A stretch of 64,000 nt of DNA. Source: Chlorobaculum limnaeum (GTDB taxonomy: Bacteria; Bacteroidota; Chlorobiia; Chlorobiales; Chlorobiaceae). The first letter of the stretch is position 1. Every line of letters begins with the position of its first letter. The DNA lies in contig NZ_CP017305.1 of NCBI RefSeq assembly GCF_001747405.1, positions 1-64,000 of the forward strand, given 5' to 3'. This document shows positions 32,362-40,451 of this stretch, one piece after another. The position numbers were made by a program, and so were the translations under genes. Under the pieces are notes generated by a model, which saw only the letters and a program-made list of their open reading frames with translations, was not told the origin of the DNA and did no database searches.

Positions 32362-32790
32362 TCAAATCTGGTACACATCGCCCGCCTGCAACAGCTCCAT
32401 CTCGTGGAGTTGCAGCACCTCGATGGCTTTCTTCGGCGCGTCGGTGCGGATGACTGCCGTGGCGCGGTCGTCGCCGCTGGCGAAGGCGTACATGTATTCG
32501 ATGGAGATGCCGTTGTCGGTCAGAATCTGCAAGGCGTGATGCAAGGCGCCCGGCTTGTTGCGCATGACGATGCCTATGACGTCGGTAATCTTGACCGCAA
32601 AGCCGTGCTCTTTCAGCACCTTTTCGGCCAGTTCGGGCTTGCCGGTGATGACGCGCAGGATGCCGAAATCGGTCGTGTCGGCGATGCTGAAGGCCGAGAT
32701 GTTGATGTCGTTGTCCGCCAGAATTCCCGTCAGTTCGGTGAGCCGCCCGGCGCGGTTTTCGAGAAACACCGAGAGTTGCCTGATGATCAT
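32362..32790 (-). CDS. Tandem ACT-domain protein
   Basis: 142-residue cytoplasmic protein made of two ACT domains (about residues 1-66 and 70-142). The first begins MIIRQLSVFLENRAGRL and contains ISAFSIADTTDFGILRV; the second begins VIGIVMRNKPGALHHALQIL. ACT domains bind amino acids, so it is probably an allosteric sensor. Such genes are often placed beside phenylacetate-CoA ligase and indolepyruvate oxidoreductase, as here. A GGGGGA ribosome site precedes ATG 32790. Confidence 0.86.
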   Translation of the reverse strand: MIIRQLSVFLENRAGRLTELTGILADNDINISAFSIADTTDFGILRVITGKPELAEKVLKEHGFAVKITDVIGIVMRNKPGALHHALQILTDNGISIEYMYAFASGDDRATAVIRTDAPKKAIEVLQLHEMELLQAGDVYQI

Positions 32791-32801
32791 GGAGTCCCCC
32801 T

Positions 32802-34103
32802 TTATTTGAGTTTCCGTTTGTCAACCACCCGCTGCGCCTTGCCCATGCTGCGCTCTATCGTGCCCGGCTCGACCAGCCGCACGCTGGCGTGCAGGCCGAG
32901 GAGGCTGGTCAGGTTGCCGCTGATGCGCTTGCGAAGGCCTTCGAGCTCCTTGACCTCGTCGGAGAAGAACTGCTCTTCGACCTCCACCTGGATTTCAAGC
33001 GTGTCGAGGTTGTTTTCGCGATCCACCACGAGCAGGTAGTGCGGCCTGGTTTCGCTCATTTCGAGCAGCACCGATTCGACCTGCGACGGGAAGACGTTCA
33101 CGCCGCGGATGATGAGCATGTCGTCCGAGCGTCCGACGCACTTTTCCATCCTGACGAGCGTCCGTCCGCAGTCGCACTTATCGATGTGCAAGCGGGTCAG
33201 GTCGCGGGTGCGGTAGCGCATGAGCGGCATCGCCTCCTTGGTGACCGTGGTGAAGACCAGCTCGCCGAGCGTGCCGTACGGCAGCACCTCGCAGGTTTCG
33301 GGATCGATGATCTCCGGGATGAAGTGATCCTCGAAGATGTGCATTCCACGCTGGCAGGCGCACTCCATCGAGACGCCGGGGCCGATCACCTCGGAGAGGC
33401 CGTAGATGTCGTACGCCTTCAGGCCGAGCAGTTGCTGGATCTGCGTGCGCATCTCCTCCGTCCACGGCTCCGCGCCGAAGATGCCCGCCTTGAGCTTGAT
33501 CTTCGAGCGGTCGAGCTTCTCCTCCGCTATCGCCTCGCCGAGATAGGCGGCGTATGACGGGGTGCAGGCGATGGCCGTCGAGCCGAAATCCTCCAGAAGC
33601 TGGAGCTGCTTTTTGGTGTTGCCGCCGGAGATCGGGATGACCGACGCGCCGATCTTCTCCGCGCCGTAGTGCACGCCGAGGCCGCCGGTGAAGAGGCCGT
33701 AGCCGTAAGCCACCTGGATGATGTCGTTGCGCGTGATGCCCGCCATGGTGAGCGAGCGGGCCACCACTTCCGACCACATCAGAATGTCGTTGTGCGTGTA
33801 GCCGACCACGGTCGATTTGCCGGTGGTGCCGCTGGAGGCGTGCAGGCGCACCACGTCATGCTGCGGCACGGCGAAGAGGCCGAACGGGTAGTTGTCGCGC
33901 AAATCCTGCTTGGTGGTGAAGGGCAGCTTCTTCAGGTCTTCGAGCGAGCGGATGTCGCCCGGTTCGATGCCCATCTCCTGAAGCTTTGCGCGGTAAAACG
34001 GCACGTTGAAGTAGATGCGTTCCACCATGTCCCGCAGGCGCTCGCCCTGCAATTCGGTGAGCCGCTGGCGATCCATGCACTCGTGATGCTCGTTCCAGAT
34101 CAT
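32802..34103 (-). CDS. paaK: Phenylacetate-CoA ligase family (PaaK-like)
   Basis: 433-residue AMP-forming acyl-CoA ligase. The adenylation signature [17 protein letters not shown] lies near residue 90, the second motif [15 protein letters not shown] near residue 238, and the C-terminal hinge region RTRDLTRLH and [17 protein letters not shown] near 320-350; the C-terminal catalytic lysine is expected in [15 protein letters not shown]. In the IorAB context it may activate aryl acids or work in reverse to save ATP from aryl-CoA. Its start overlaps the IorAB stop by four bases, so the two are coupled. Confidence 0.9.
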   Translation of the reverse strand: MIWNEHHECMDRQRLTELQGERLRDMVERIYFNVPFYRAKLQEMGIEPGDIRSLEDLKKLPFTTKQDLRDNYPFGLFAVPQHDVVRLHASSGTTGKSTVVGYTHNDILMWSEVVARSLTMAGITRNDIIQVAYGYGLFTGGLGVHYGAEKIGASVIPISGGNTKKQLQLLEDFGSTAIACTPSYAAYLGEAIAEEKLDRSKIKLKAGIFGAEPWTEEMRTQIQQLLGLKAYDIYGLSEVIGPGVSMECACQRGMHIFEDHFIPEIIDPETCEVLPYGTLGELVFTTVTKEAMPLMRYRTRDLTRLHIDKCDCGRTLVRMEKCVGRSDDMLIIRGVNVFPSQVESVLLEMSETRPHYLLVVDRENNLDTLEIQVEVEEQFFSDEVKELEGLRKRISGNLTSLLGLHASVRLVEPGTIERSMGKAQRVVDKRKLK

Positions 34104-36310
34104 GAGGTGGTTTGGTTAGCGTTGGATAAAGTGAGTCCCTTTCGGAACGCCCGAATGTTGATCTCGACGATCTCCGCCCCCTTCGCGCCGAAGAGCGCTT
34201 CGATGCCCGCTTCGAGGCGTTCCGGCTCGATGCCGGTGAATGGAGCCGCCGCGCCAAGCATCACCATGTTCGATGCCCTCGCGCTTCCGGCCTCGCGGGC
34301 GAGCTGTTCGGTGTGCACGAGCAGCGGCTGGACGGCGTGCTTCAGCGCTTTGATGATTCGAGCCACCGGCGGATAGCCCGCCACGTTCACGAAGGGATCG
34401 GTCGAAGTGACCACGTGACCCTCCGGCGCGAGCCACGGCAGGTAGCGCAGCGATTCGAGCGGTTCGACCGAGAGGATGAGGTCAGCCGTGCCGAGCGCGA
34501 TCAGGTCGGCGAACAGCTCGCGATCGGAGATGCGCAGATGCGACTGCACCGCGCCGCCGCGCTGGCTCATGCCGTGCACCTCGGCCTGCCGAACGCGCAG
34601 ACCGGCGTCGAGCGCCGCCCAGTCGATGACTGCCGCGATGCTGAGAATGCCCTGTCCGCCGACTCCGGCGAGAATGATATTCTTCTCCATGGCGGTTATT
34701 CCCCCCCCCTTTGCCGCCGCGCGGCGCTTCTTCCTGGCGGCAGTCTCGATGCACTCCCGCCGGGCGATCACCACCGACACGCCGTCGTAAGCGATCTCCT
34801 CGCGCAGGACGGCGATGTTCAGGTCGAGATGCTGCTTCAGCGGCGTGATGACACGCAGGTGCGCCTCCCCGACGCCGAGGCCGAGGCAGATGCGCTCCAG
34901 CTTCGAGCCGGAGGCCGAGGAGCACTGTCCGCCGGTCATGGCGGTGGTGTCGTTGTCGGCGATGATGACCGTCACCGGCGAGTGGTCGTTTACCGCGTCG
35001 AGCAGCCCGGTCATGCCGGAGTGGGCGAAGGTCGAGTCGCCGATGACGCAGACCGCCGGACGAAGCCCGGCATCGGCGGCGCCTTTGGCCATCGTGATCG
35101 AAGCGCCCATATCCACGCAGGTGTGGATGGCGTCGAAGGGCGACAGCGCGCCGAGGGTGTAGCAGCCGATGTCTGAAAAAATGTGGTGCTCCGCCTGCTC
35201 GCCCATGACGAGGCTGAGCGCCTCGAAGAGGTCGCGGTGGCCGCAGGCCCGGCACAGCTCCGGCGGGCGGTTGATGACGATCTCCGGCACGGCGGCGGTT
35301 TCGGGCGGTGTCACGCCAAGCGCCGAGGCTACGAGGTCGGTCGTCAGCTCGCCCGTCCGCGGCAGCGCGCCATCCATGCGCCCCCGGATTTTCGGTGAGC
35401 CGAAGTAGCCCCGGAACAGCTCCTCGTATACCGGATACCCCTCCTCGACGACGAGCACGGTTTCGCAAGCGGCGAACAGCTCGTCGATCATCTCTCGCGG
35501 CGGCGGATACTGCCCCACCTTGAGCACGCGGCAGCCGATGCCGTGCATCCGCCGCGCCTCCATGACGTAGTTGTAGCCGATGCCGAACGCCACGACGCCG
35601 AGCGGCCCCGAGCCTTCGACCGCGCGGTTCAGGAACGACGAGGCGGAGTGCGCTTCGAGCTGCGGCTGGAGGTCGAGCAGGTGCTGGTACTGCCGCCGTG
35701 CGTTGTGCGGCATCAGCACGAAGCGCTCCGGCGCATACTCGGCGTGGAGCGGATTCTGCGCCACCGCCTCGCGCCGCTCGATGCCCGCCCGCGAGTGCGA
35801 AAGGCTGGTCGTCATGCGCACGATCACCGGCAGCTTCACCGACTCGGAGAGCGCGAAAGCGTCGCGCATAGCGTCATACAGCTCCTGCTGCGAGGCCGGC
35901 TCGAGCACCGGCGTCATCGCGAAGCGCCCGTAGACGCGGCTGTCCTGCTCGTTCTGCGACGAGTGCATCGACGGGTCGTCGGCCACGGCGAGCACGAGGC
36001 CGCCGTTCACGCCGGTGATCGCCGAATTGATGAAGGCGTCCGCCGCCACGTTCAGCCCGACATGCTTCATGCACACGAGGCTGCGCTTTCCGGCGTACGA
36101 CATGCCAAGCGCCGCCTCGTAGGCGGTCTTCTCGTTGGACGACCACGACGAGCGGATGCCGAGCGAGCGAGCCTCGCGCGAGCGCTGGATGTATTCGGTG
36201 ATTTCGGTAGATGGGGTGCCGGGATAGGCATAAACGCCGGACAGCCCGGCATCGATCGCGCCCTGCGCGACAGCCTCGGCGCCAAGAAGAAGGAAACGAC
36301 TGCTATTCAT
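34100..36310 (-). CDS. Indolepyruvate:ferredoxin oxidoreductase, alpha-beta fusion (IorAB)
   Basis: Oxidises aryl 2-oxo acids to aryl-CoA, reducing ferredoxin, or runs in reverse. The first 535 or so residues are IorA: a pyrimidine-binding part ([18 protein letters not shown]) and a TPP-binding part (ICDIGCY-like [16 protein letters not shown], with [20 protein letters not shown] and [12 protein letters not shown]). IorB follows in frame from [17 protein letters not shown]. The fusion is made across a run of nine G (minus strand); one G fewer would end IorA at a TAA and free IorB to start at ATG 34690. The ferredoxin domain usual at the end of IorA is absent. I chose ATG 36310; TTG 36322 is also in frame. 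It heads a paaK-ACT group. Confidence 0.86.
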   Translation of the reverse strand: MNSSRFLLLGAEAVAQGAIDAGLSGVYAYPGTPSTEITEYIQRSREARSLGIRSSWSSNEKTAYEAALGMSYAGKRSLVCMKHVGLNVAADAFINSAITGVNGGLVLAVADDPSMHSSQNEQDSRVYGRFAMTPVLEPASQQELYDAMRDAFALSESVKLPVIVRMTTSLSHSRAGIERREAVAQNPLHAEYAPERFVLMPHNARRQYQHLLDLQPQLEAHSASSFLNRAVEGSGPLGVVAFGIGYNYVMEARRMHGIGCRVLKVGQYPPPREMIDELFAACETVLVVEEGYPVYEELFRGYFGSPKIRGRMDGALPRTGELTTDLVASALGVTPPETAAVPEIVINRPPELCRACGHRDLFEALSLVMGEQAEHHIFSDIGCYTLGALSPFDAIHTCVDMGASITMAKGAADAGLRPAVCVIGDSTFAHSGMTGLLDAVNDHSPVTVIIADNDTTAMTGGQCSSASGSKLERICLGLGVGEAHLRVITPLKQHLDLNIAVLREEIAYDGVSVVIARRECIETAARKKRRAAAKGGGITAMEKNIILAGVGGQGILSIAAVIDWAALDAGLRVRQAEVHGMSQRGGAVQSHLRISDRELFADLIALGTADLILSVEPLESLRYLPWLAPEGHVVTSTDPFVNVAGYPPVARIIKALKHAVQPLLVHTEQLAREAGSARASNMVMLGAAAPFTGIEPERLEAGIEALFGAKGAEIVEINIRAFRKGLTLSNANQTTS
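34701..34709 (-). other. G9 homopolymer at the iorA/iorB junction
   Basis: Nine C on the plus strand (nine G in the mRNA) lie just before the ATG of the IorB part. In the given sequence the frame is open through it (K-G-G-G-I-T-A-M). Losing one G gives K-G-G-E-stop, eight bases before the ATG, which is a normal gene boundary. This makes it a candidate slippage site or a sequencing indel. Confidence 0.85.
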
Positions 36311-36487
36311 CTGCTGGTTCAAACATGATCAATTGACAAAGATCAGAAAAATTTAAAACAAAGCGAGCCAGAAAAAACGATGGAGGGTTTTTGGTCGCCA
36401 ACGAGTGGGCGATGGTGGTGGAATCACCGTGTTTTGAGTATGTTACCGTTATTACGGCACATCTCCTGAAATTCATCAGCCAACGGT

Positions 36488-39400
36488 ATGCCTGACCAAC
36501 CCCATCGCATCAGAATTCTCATCGCCTCGCCCTCCGATGTAAAGGATGAGCGGAAAGCGGCCATCGAGGTGATCCGAAGCTGGAATGCAGTGAACAACGC
36601 AGTCTTGCTCGAAGCGGTTGACTGGGAAACTTATGCCGCGCCTGAGAGTGGCGGAGAAGCACAGGAGAAAATCGACGAACAGATTGTCGATAAGTGTGAT
36701 TGTGCGGTGGGCATCTTCTGGACGCGAATTGGTACGCCAACGAAAGTTGCTTCCGGTGGAGCAGTCGAGGAGTTGCAACGGCTGGAAGGGCTGGGGCGCA
36801 AGACGATGGTCTATTTCTCTAATGCGGATGTGCCTCGAACCAGAATGGATTACGAGCAGCTCCAGCAGGTCGATGAATACAGAAAAAAGAGGGAAAAAGA
36901 GTCGCTTTGCTGGAGTTACGATACGGTTTCCAGTTTCGAGAAAGAGTTTTTTCGTCATCTGGGCATTCAGATTCCCCGCTGGTTTCCAGAGCTGTTTTCT
37001 TCCAAAGCATTTTCGGAAAAGGACATACCCACACCGATGTTCTGCGACCTCGCCCGGCGCTACCGCGCTACGCTGACCGAGGAGCTTGGGAAGCTCAAAA
37101 TGCTCGGCTCGCCGGACATCGATAGTGTACAGGTGCGGCTCGATGATACGTTTGTGCCGTTGCGTATTTCGCATACGTGGAAAACCGATGAGCGTTACCA
37201 TCGGCGGAAGCGGGAGGCGGCGATGCAGGAGGAGATGCGCCCGCATTCGCCGGATGAGCTGATGCGGCGGGTGTTTCCGGAGTATCGGCTGCTTTTGGTG
37301 ATCGGCGATCCGGGGTCGGGCAAGACGACGCTGATGAAGTATTATGCGTTGTGCTGCTTGCAGGGTCAGCAGGCGCGGCTGTTCGGCGATGACGCGGGTT
37401 CGGTGCGGGTCTTTTTTCTGCCGTTGCGGGAGCTGAAGCGCGATGATGCCGGGCAGTTTCTGCCTTTGCCGGAGCAGCTTTCGGTGTGGTCGCAGGCTCG
37501 CTCGAATGCCATCGATCCGGCGGTGTTCGACGGGTGGCTGCGCAATGCGGATGGCGCAAGGTCTCTCATGCTCTTCGACGGGCTGGACGAAATCAGCGAT
37601 CTCGAACGGCGCAAGGCGGCCTACTCGTGGATCGACCGCCAGCACAACGGGTTCAGCGAAACGTACTTCGTCGTCACCTCCCGCATGACTGGCTATCGCA
37701 AAACCGAGGGGGTTGAGCTGGAGGCAGACCACATCCGGGCCGATGTGATGGATTTTACGCCGGAGCAGCAGGCGGAGTTCCTCTCGAAGTGGTTCAGGGC
37801 GGCCTATTGCCGCGAGCTGTGCCCGTCCGGGACGAATCCGGAGGAGTGGCTCGAACGGAAGAAAAAGGAAGCTGAAGAGCGCACGAAGACCATCGTCGAG
37901 TATCTCGCCAAAGAGGAAAACCGGGGGTTGCGCGAGCTGGCTGCCATTCCGATGATGGTGCAGATCATGGCGATTCTGTGGAAAGAACGGGAGTATCTGC
38001 CGGGCAACCGGACGAAGCTCTACCGCGCCGCGCTCGACTACCTGCTGGAGTTTCGCGATGAGCGCCGCCTGATTCCGCCGCTGTTGCCTGCCGACAAGGC
38101 ACGCCTCGTGCTCTCGCCGGTGGCGCTCTGGATGCAGCAGGAGCTTGAGGCTGACGAAGCCGAACGCTCCGCCATGCACGCCGAGATGGAGAAGGTGCTC
38201 GGCACGCTCGACCATCCTCCCTCTGGCGAGGCTTTCTGCAAAAACCTGATCGATCGGGCGGGGCTGCTCGTCGAGCTGGGCGAGGAGCGCAAGGAGTACC
38301 TGTTCCGTCACAAGACTTTCCGCGAGTACCTCGCCGGAAGCCAGCTCACCGAAACAATCAAGCGCAACTCGGGGCTGATCGCGCCGCTGGTGGAGCACTT
38401 CGGCGAAGACTGGTGGAGCGAACCACTCACCTTTTTCATGGCCCAGGCCGATGCCGGAATGTTCGATAGCTTCATGGAAGCGCTGTTCGATTCGGAAGTC
38501 AGCGCCGAATTCTCCGTGAAACAGCAGACGCAGTTGCAGACGATGATCACCGAAGCTCCGCAGAAAACAACCAAAGCCTTGTGCCGGAAGCTGCTTCAGC
38601 CGGAGACATCGGCTAATCGTCAGCGGTATATCCTCGATTGTCTGAAGATGCTGGGGAAAGCAGATGCATTAGACGCTGTGAGTGCCTTCCAGTTGCAAGG
38701 GCGTGCTCATGACAGCGATATCGAACGCAAGGCTGAGGAGGTTGACAGTGTTTTAACTGATCAAATCATGGTCATGTTTGGGAAAGTGCTTCTCAAAGTC
38801 AGACCGGCAGGGGCCTCGAACATTATCTTCACTAATTACTTCGAGCACAAAGCCCAGTACATCCTGATTCCTGGCGGGAAATACATCTATTCACAGACAG
38901 AAAAAGAGGTTTCGATACCTGATCTTTATTTCGCGAAATACCCGGTGACGAACCGGCAGTATCGATCGTTTATCGATTTTCTGGCCGGAAAGCCGTCGGA
39001 GGCCGTGAATCGTCTTACCCTGAAAGCATACACCGATGCTCTGCATGAGCTGGCCAGCTCGGCAGACGACGCAGTGAAAGGTTTCAACAAATACCTGAAA
39101 GAAGAGCGCGACCTTGTCAATCGTTTCAGGTCAACTTATGACGACGACAGAAAATTCAATAAGGACGAGCAGCCGGTGGTAGGCGTAAGCTGTTTCGACG
39201 CAAGGGCTTACTGCCTGTGGCTGTCGATGCTCTCCGGCAGTGAGTACCGCTTGCCGACGGAAGAGGAGTGGGAGTGGGCTGCCGGAGGCAGGCGCGAAGA
39301 GCCGGGCAAGGTATTGTCTGTGAAAAAGTATCCTTGGAGCGACAAGCCTGAACCGACACCGAAGCACGCCAACTTTAATGGGAACGAAGGGGCTACCACC

Positions 39401-39649
39401 CCGGTCGGGCGCTATCCTGATGGAGCGACCCTGGAGGGGCTGTACGATATGGCAGGTAACGTCTGGGCGTGGACAGGGAGTCGGTACTCAGAAGATACAT
39501 CCGCCGTTTCTTTGCGCGGCGGGTCGTGGAGCAGCATTCCGGAGGATCTGCGTTGTTCGGCCCGGCACTACTACTATCCGGACAACCACTACTTCAACGA
39601 CTTCATTGGTTTTCGAGTTGTTCGCCCTAGTCCAAAAATGAATATCTGA
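36488..39649 (+). CDS. DUF4062-like/NACHT/FGE-fold STAND protein with DGR-like variable tail
   Basis: 1053-residue predicted cytoplasmic protein. Residues 1-110 begin IRILIASPSDVKDERKAA and look like the DUF4062 / TIR-like N-terminal domain of STAND proteins. A NACHT NTPase follows with Walker A IGDPGSGKTTLMKYY (about residue 272) and Walker B LMLFDGLDEIS (about 361). Residues 795-1050 are a formylglycine-generating-enzyme-type C-type-lectin fold: LYFAKYPVTNRQYRSFI, YRLPTEEEWEWAAGG, LYDMAGNVWAWTGS and RGGSW...GFRVVR. The last segment carries aromatic and polar residues at the positions randomised in DGR target proteins. It is divergent from iorAB. The lectin domain probably recognises a ligand and the NACHT domain relays it; both are inferred. 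Confidence 0.87.
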   Translation: MPDQPHRIRILIASPSDVKDERKAAIEVIRSWNAVNNAVLLEAVDWETYAAPESGGEAQEKIDEQIVDKCDCAVGIFWTRIGTPTKVASGGAVEELQRLEGLGRKTMVYFSNADVPRTRMDYEQLQQVDEYRKKREKESLCWSYDTVSSFEKEFFRHLGIQIPRWFPELFSSKAFSEKDIPTPMFCDLARRYRATLTEELGKLKMLGSPDIDSVQVRLDDTFVPLRISHTWKTDERYHRRKREAAMQEEMRPHSPDELMRRVFPEYRLLLVIGDPGSGKTTLMKYYALCCLQGQQARLFGDDAGSVRVFFLPLRELKRDDAGQFLPLPEQLSVWSQARSNAIDPAVFDGWLRNADGARSLMLFDGLDEISDLERRKAAYSWIDRQHNGFSETYFVVTSRMTGYRKTEGVELEADHIRADVMDFTPEQQAEFLSKWFRAAYCRELCPSGTNPEEWLERKKKEAEERTKTIVEYLAKEENRGLRELAAIPMMVQIMAILWKEREYLPGNRTKLYRAALDYLLEFRDERRLIPPLLPADKARLVLSPVALWMQQELEADEAERSAMHAEMEKVLGTLDHPPSGEAFCKNLIDRAGLLVELGEERKEYLFRHKTFREYLAGSQLTETIKRNSGLIAPLVEHFGEDWWSEPLTFFMAQADAGMFDSFMEALFDSEVSAEFSVKQQTQLQTMITEAPQKTTKALCRKLLQPETSANRQRYILDCLKMLGKADALDAVSAFQLQGRAHDSDIERKAEEVDSVLTDQIMVMFGKVLLKVRPAGASNIIFTNYFEHKAQYILIPGGKYIYSQTEKEVSIPDLYFAKYPVTNRQYRSFIDFLAGKPSEAVNRLTLKAYTDALHELASSADDAVKGFNKYLKEERDLVNRFRSTYDDDRKFNKDEQPVVGVSCFDARAYCLWLSMLSGSEYRLPTEEEWEWAAGGRREEPGKVLSVKKYPWSDKPEPTPKHANFNGNEGATTPVGRYPDGATLEGLYDMAGNVWAWTGSRYSEDTSAVSLRGGSWSSIPEDLRCSARHYYYPDNHYFNDFIGFRVVRPSPKMNI
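39512..39625 (+). other. Candidate DGR variable region (VR)
   Basis: Encodes LRGGSW to FRVVR, the region altered in FGE-type DGR targets. Between the fixed RGGSW, RCSAR and PDN blocks, almost every variable codon is one that AAC or AAT can reach by changing only A: AGC AGC ATT (39530-39538), CAC TAC TAC TAT (39566-39577), CAC TAC (39587-39592) and GAC (39599-39601). The third base stays C or T. This is the signature of adenine-specific mutagenesis by a DGR. The matching template repeat is not in the window. Confidence 0.7.
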
Positions 39650-39682
39650 TACTCTGGTTTCTGATAATTTGAAAGGAGGTGG

Positions 39683-39712
39683 GGGCGATTCCGGGCGCTT
39701 CGCGAGTCGCCC
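39683..39712. repeat. GC-rich hairpin downstream of the VR
   Basis: GGGCGA (39683-39688) pairs with TCGCCC (39707-39712). It starts 34 bases after the stop of the variable-tail gene and is followed by further GC-rich repeats to about 39770. It may be the gene terminator. DGR targets often have a hairpin soon after the VR that aids retrohoming, so it could also serve that role. Confidence 0.5.
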
Positions 39713-39808
39713 GTACGGGGACGCGGGATGAGGGCGGGCACGCAGGTTTGCCCCTACGGGGAGTGTGACAAGGGAAACGCACGGGGGACCGGCAAGTTGG
39801 GCTGACGT

Positions 39809-39863
39809 TTGATTTCTCGTGAGTGATGTGGTATTCTTACCGGTAATACGTAATACCGGAGGG
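39809..39863 (+). promoter_or_regulatory. Promoter, operator and ribosome site of vapB
   Basis: TTGATT (39809-39814), a 17-base spacer and TATTCT (39832-39837) form a sigma-70-type promoter. The near-palindrome GGTAATACGTAATACC (39842-39857) lies over the predicted transcription start, and GGAGGG (39858-39863) is the ribosome site. The palindrome is the natural binding site for autorepression by the antitoxin dimer encoded just downstream. Confidence 0.65.
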
Positions 39864-39867
39864 TAAA

Positions 39868-40092
39868 ATGAAAGTGACAACCAAAGGGCAGGTGACGATT
39901 CCTGTTGACATAAGGAAAAATTTGGGGATAGAGCCGGATACCGAAGTGGATTTTGTGCAGGAGGGGGATCGCGTCATTCTGGTAAAGCGGAAAAATGCCG
40001 CGCCCGCGAGCCGCACGTTTAAAAAGCTGCGAGGGGTTGCGACGGTCAGGATGACGACAGACGAAATCATGGCGCTGACCAGAGAGTCATGA
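39868..40092 (+). CDS. AbrB/VapB-type antitoxin
   Basis: 74-residue DNA-binding antitoxin. The SpoVT/AbrB-like N-terminus is clear in MKVTTKGQVTIPVDIRKNLG (the swapped-hairpin fold), followed by EPDTEVDFVQEGDRVILVKR. The C-terminal part would wrap the cognate toxin. It overlaps the toxin start by four bases (ATGA) and is likely autoregulated through the palindrome in its promoter. The toxin gene is damaged, so this is probably an orphan antitoxin now. Confidence 0.85.
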   Translation: MKVTTKGQVTIPVDIRKNLGIEPDTEVDFVQEGDRVILVKRKNAAPASRTFKKLRGVATVRMTTDEIMALTRES

Positions 40093-40440
40093 ACGGACTA
40101 CTGGTCGGAGTCCGCTCTTTCTGACTATGCTGTCCGCACCACCTTATTCATCAATCCAGTCATCTATTCCGAAATTTCCATTGGCTTTGAAAAGATCGAG
40201 GAGCTGGAGGCAGCGCTGGCGAAAAGCGGATTGCAGATGCTGGACATTCCGAAGGAGGCCCTTTTTCTTGCTGGCAAAGCGTTTCTCAACTACCGAAAGC
40301 ACAAAGGCGAAAAGCGCTCCCCGTTGCCTGACTTTTTTATCGGAGCACATGCCGCCGTCTCTGGTCTCGAATTGATCACACGAGATAAAAACAGGTATCA
40401 AACTTACTTTCCGACATTCAGAATCATTGCTCCTGAATAA
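40089..40440 (+). pseudogene. VapC-type PIN toxin, N-terminus deleted (pseudogene)
   Basis: The ATG at 40089 reads MNGLLV, the usual start of a VapC (next would be DTN), but then runs GVRSF and stops at 40122. The body of the toxin continues in the +1 frame as DYWSESALSDY... to the stop at 40438-40440, including LPDFFIGAHAAV and LELITRD with the later PIN acidic residues. The segment holding the first catalytic aspartate is missing. One sequence, CTACTGGTCG (40098-40107), encodes both LLV in the first frame and YWS in the second, as expected from a deletion between two copies of that decamer. A 69-residue start at 40231 would lack most of the fold. Confidence 0.75.
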
Positions 40441-40451
40441 CGAAAGGCCGT

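Noticed and set aside
36476-38398. 640-codon minus-strand frame opposite the NACHT/FGE gene
   Set aside because: It has low-complexity Leu/Arg/His composition, no domain, and lies entirely opposite a gene with clear NACHT and FGE motifs.
39650-39867. Possible DGR reverse transcriptase, Avd gene or template repeat next to the variable region
   Set aside because: No frame with a YxDD catalytic box, no Avd-sized helical protein and no near-copy of the variable region was found, here or elsewhere in the window.
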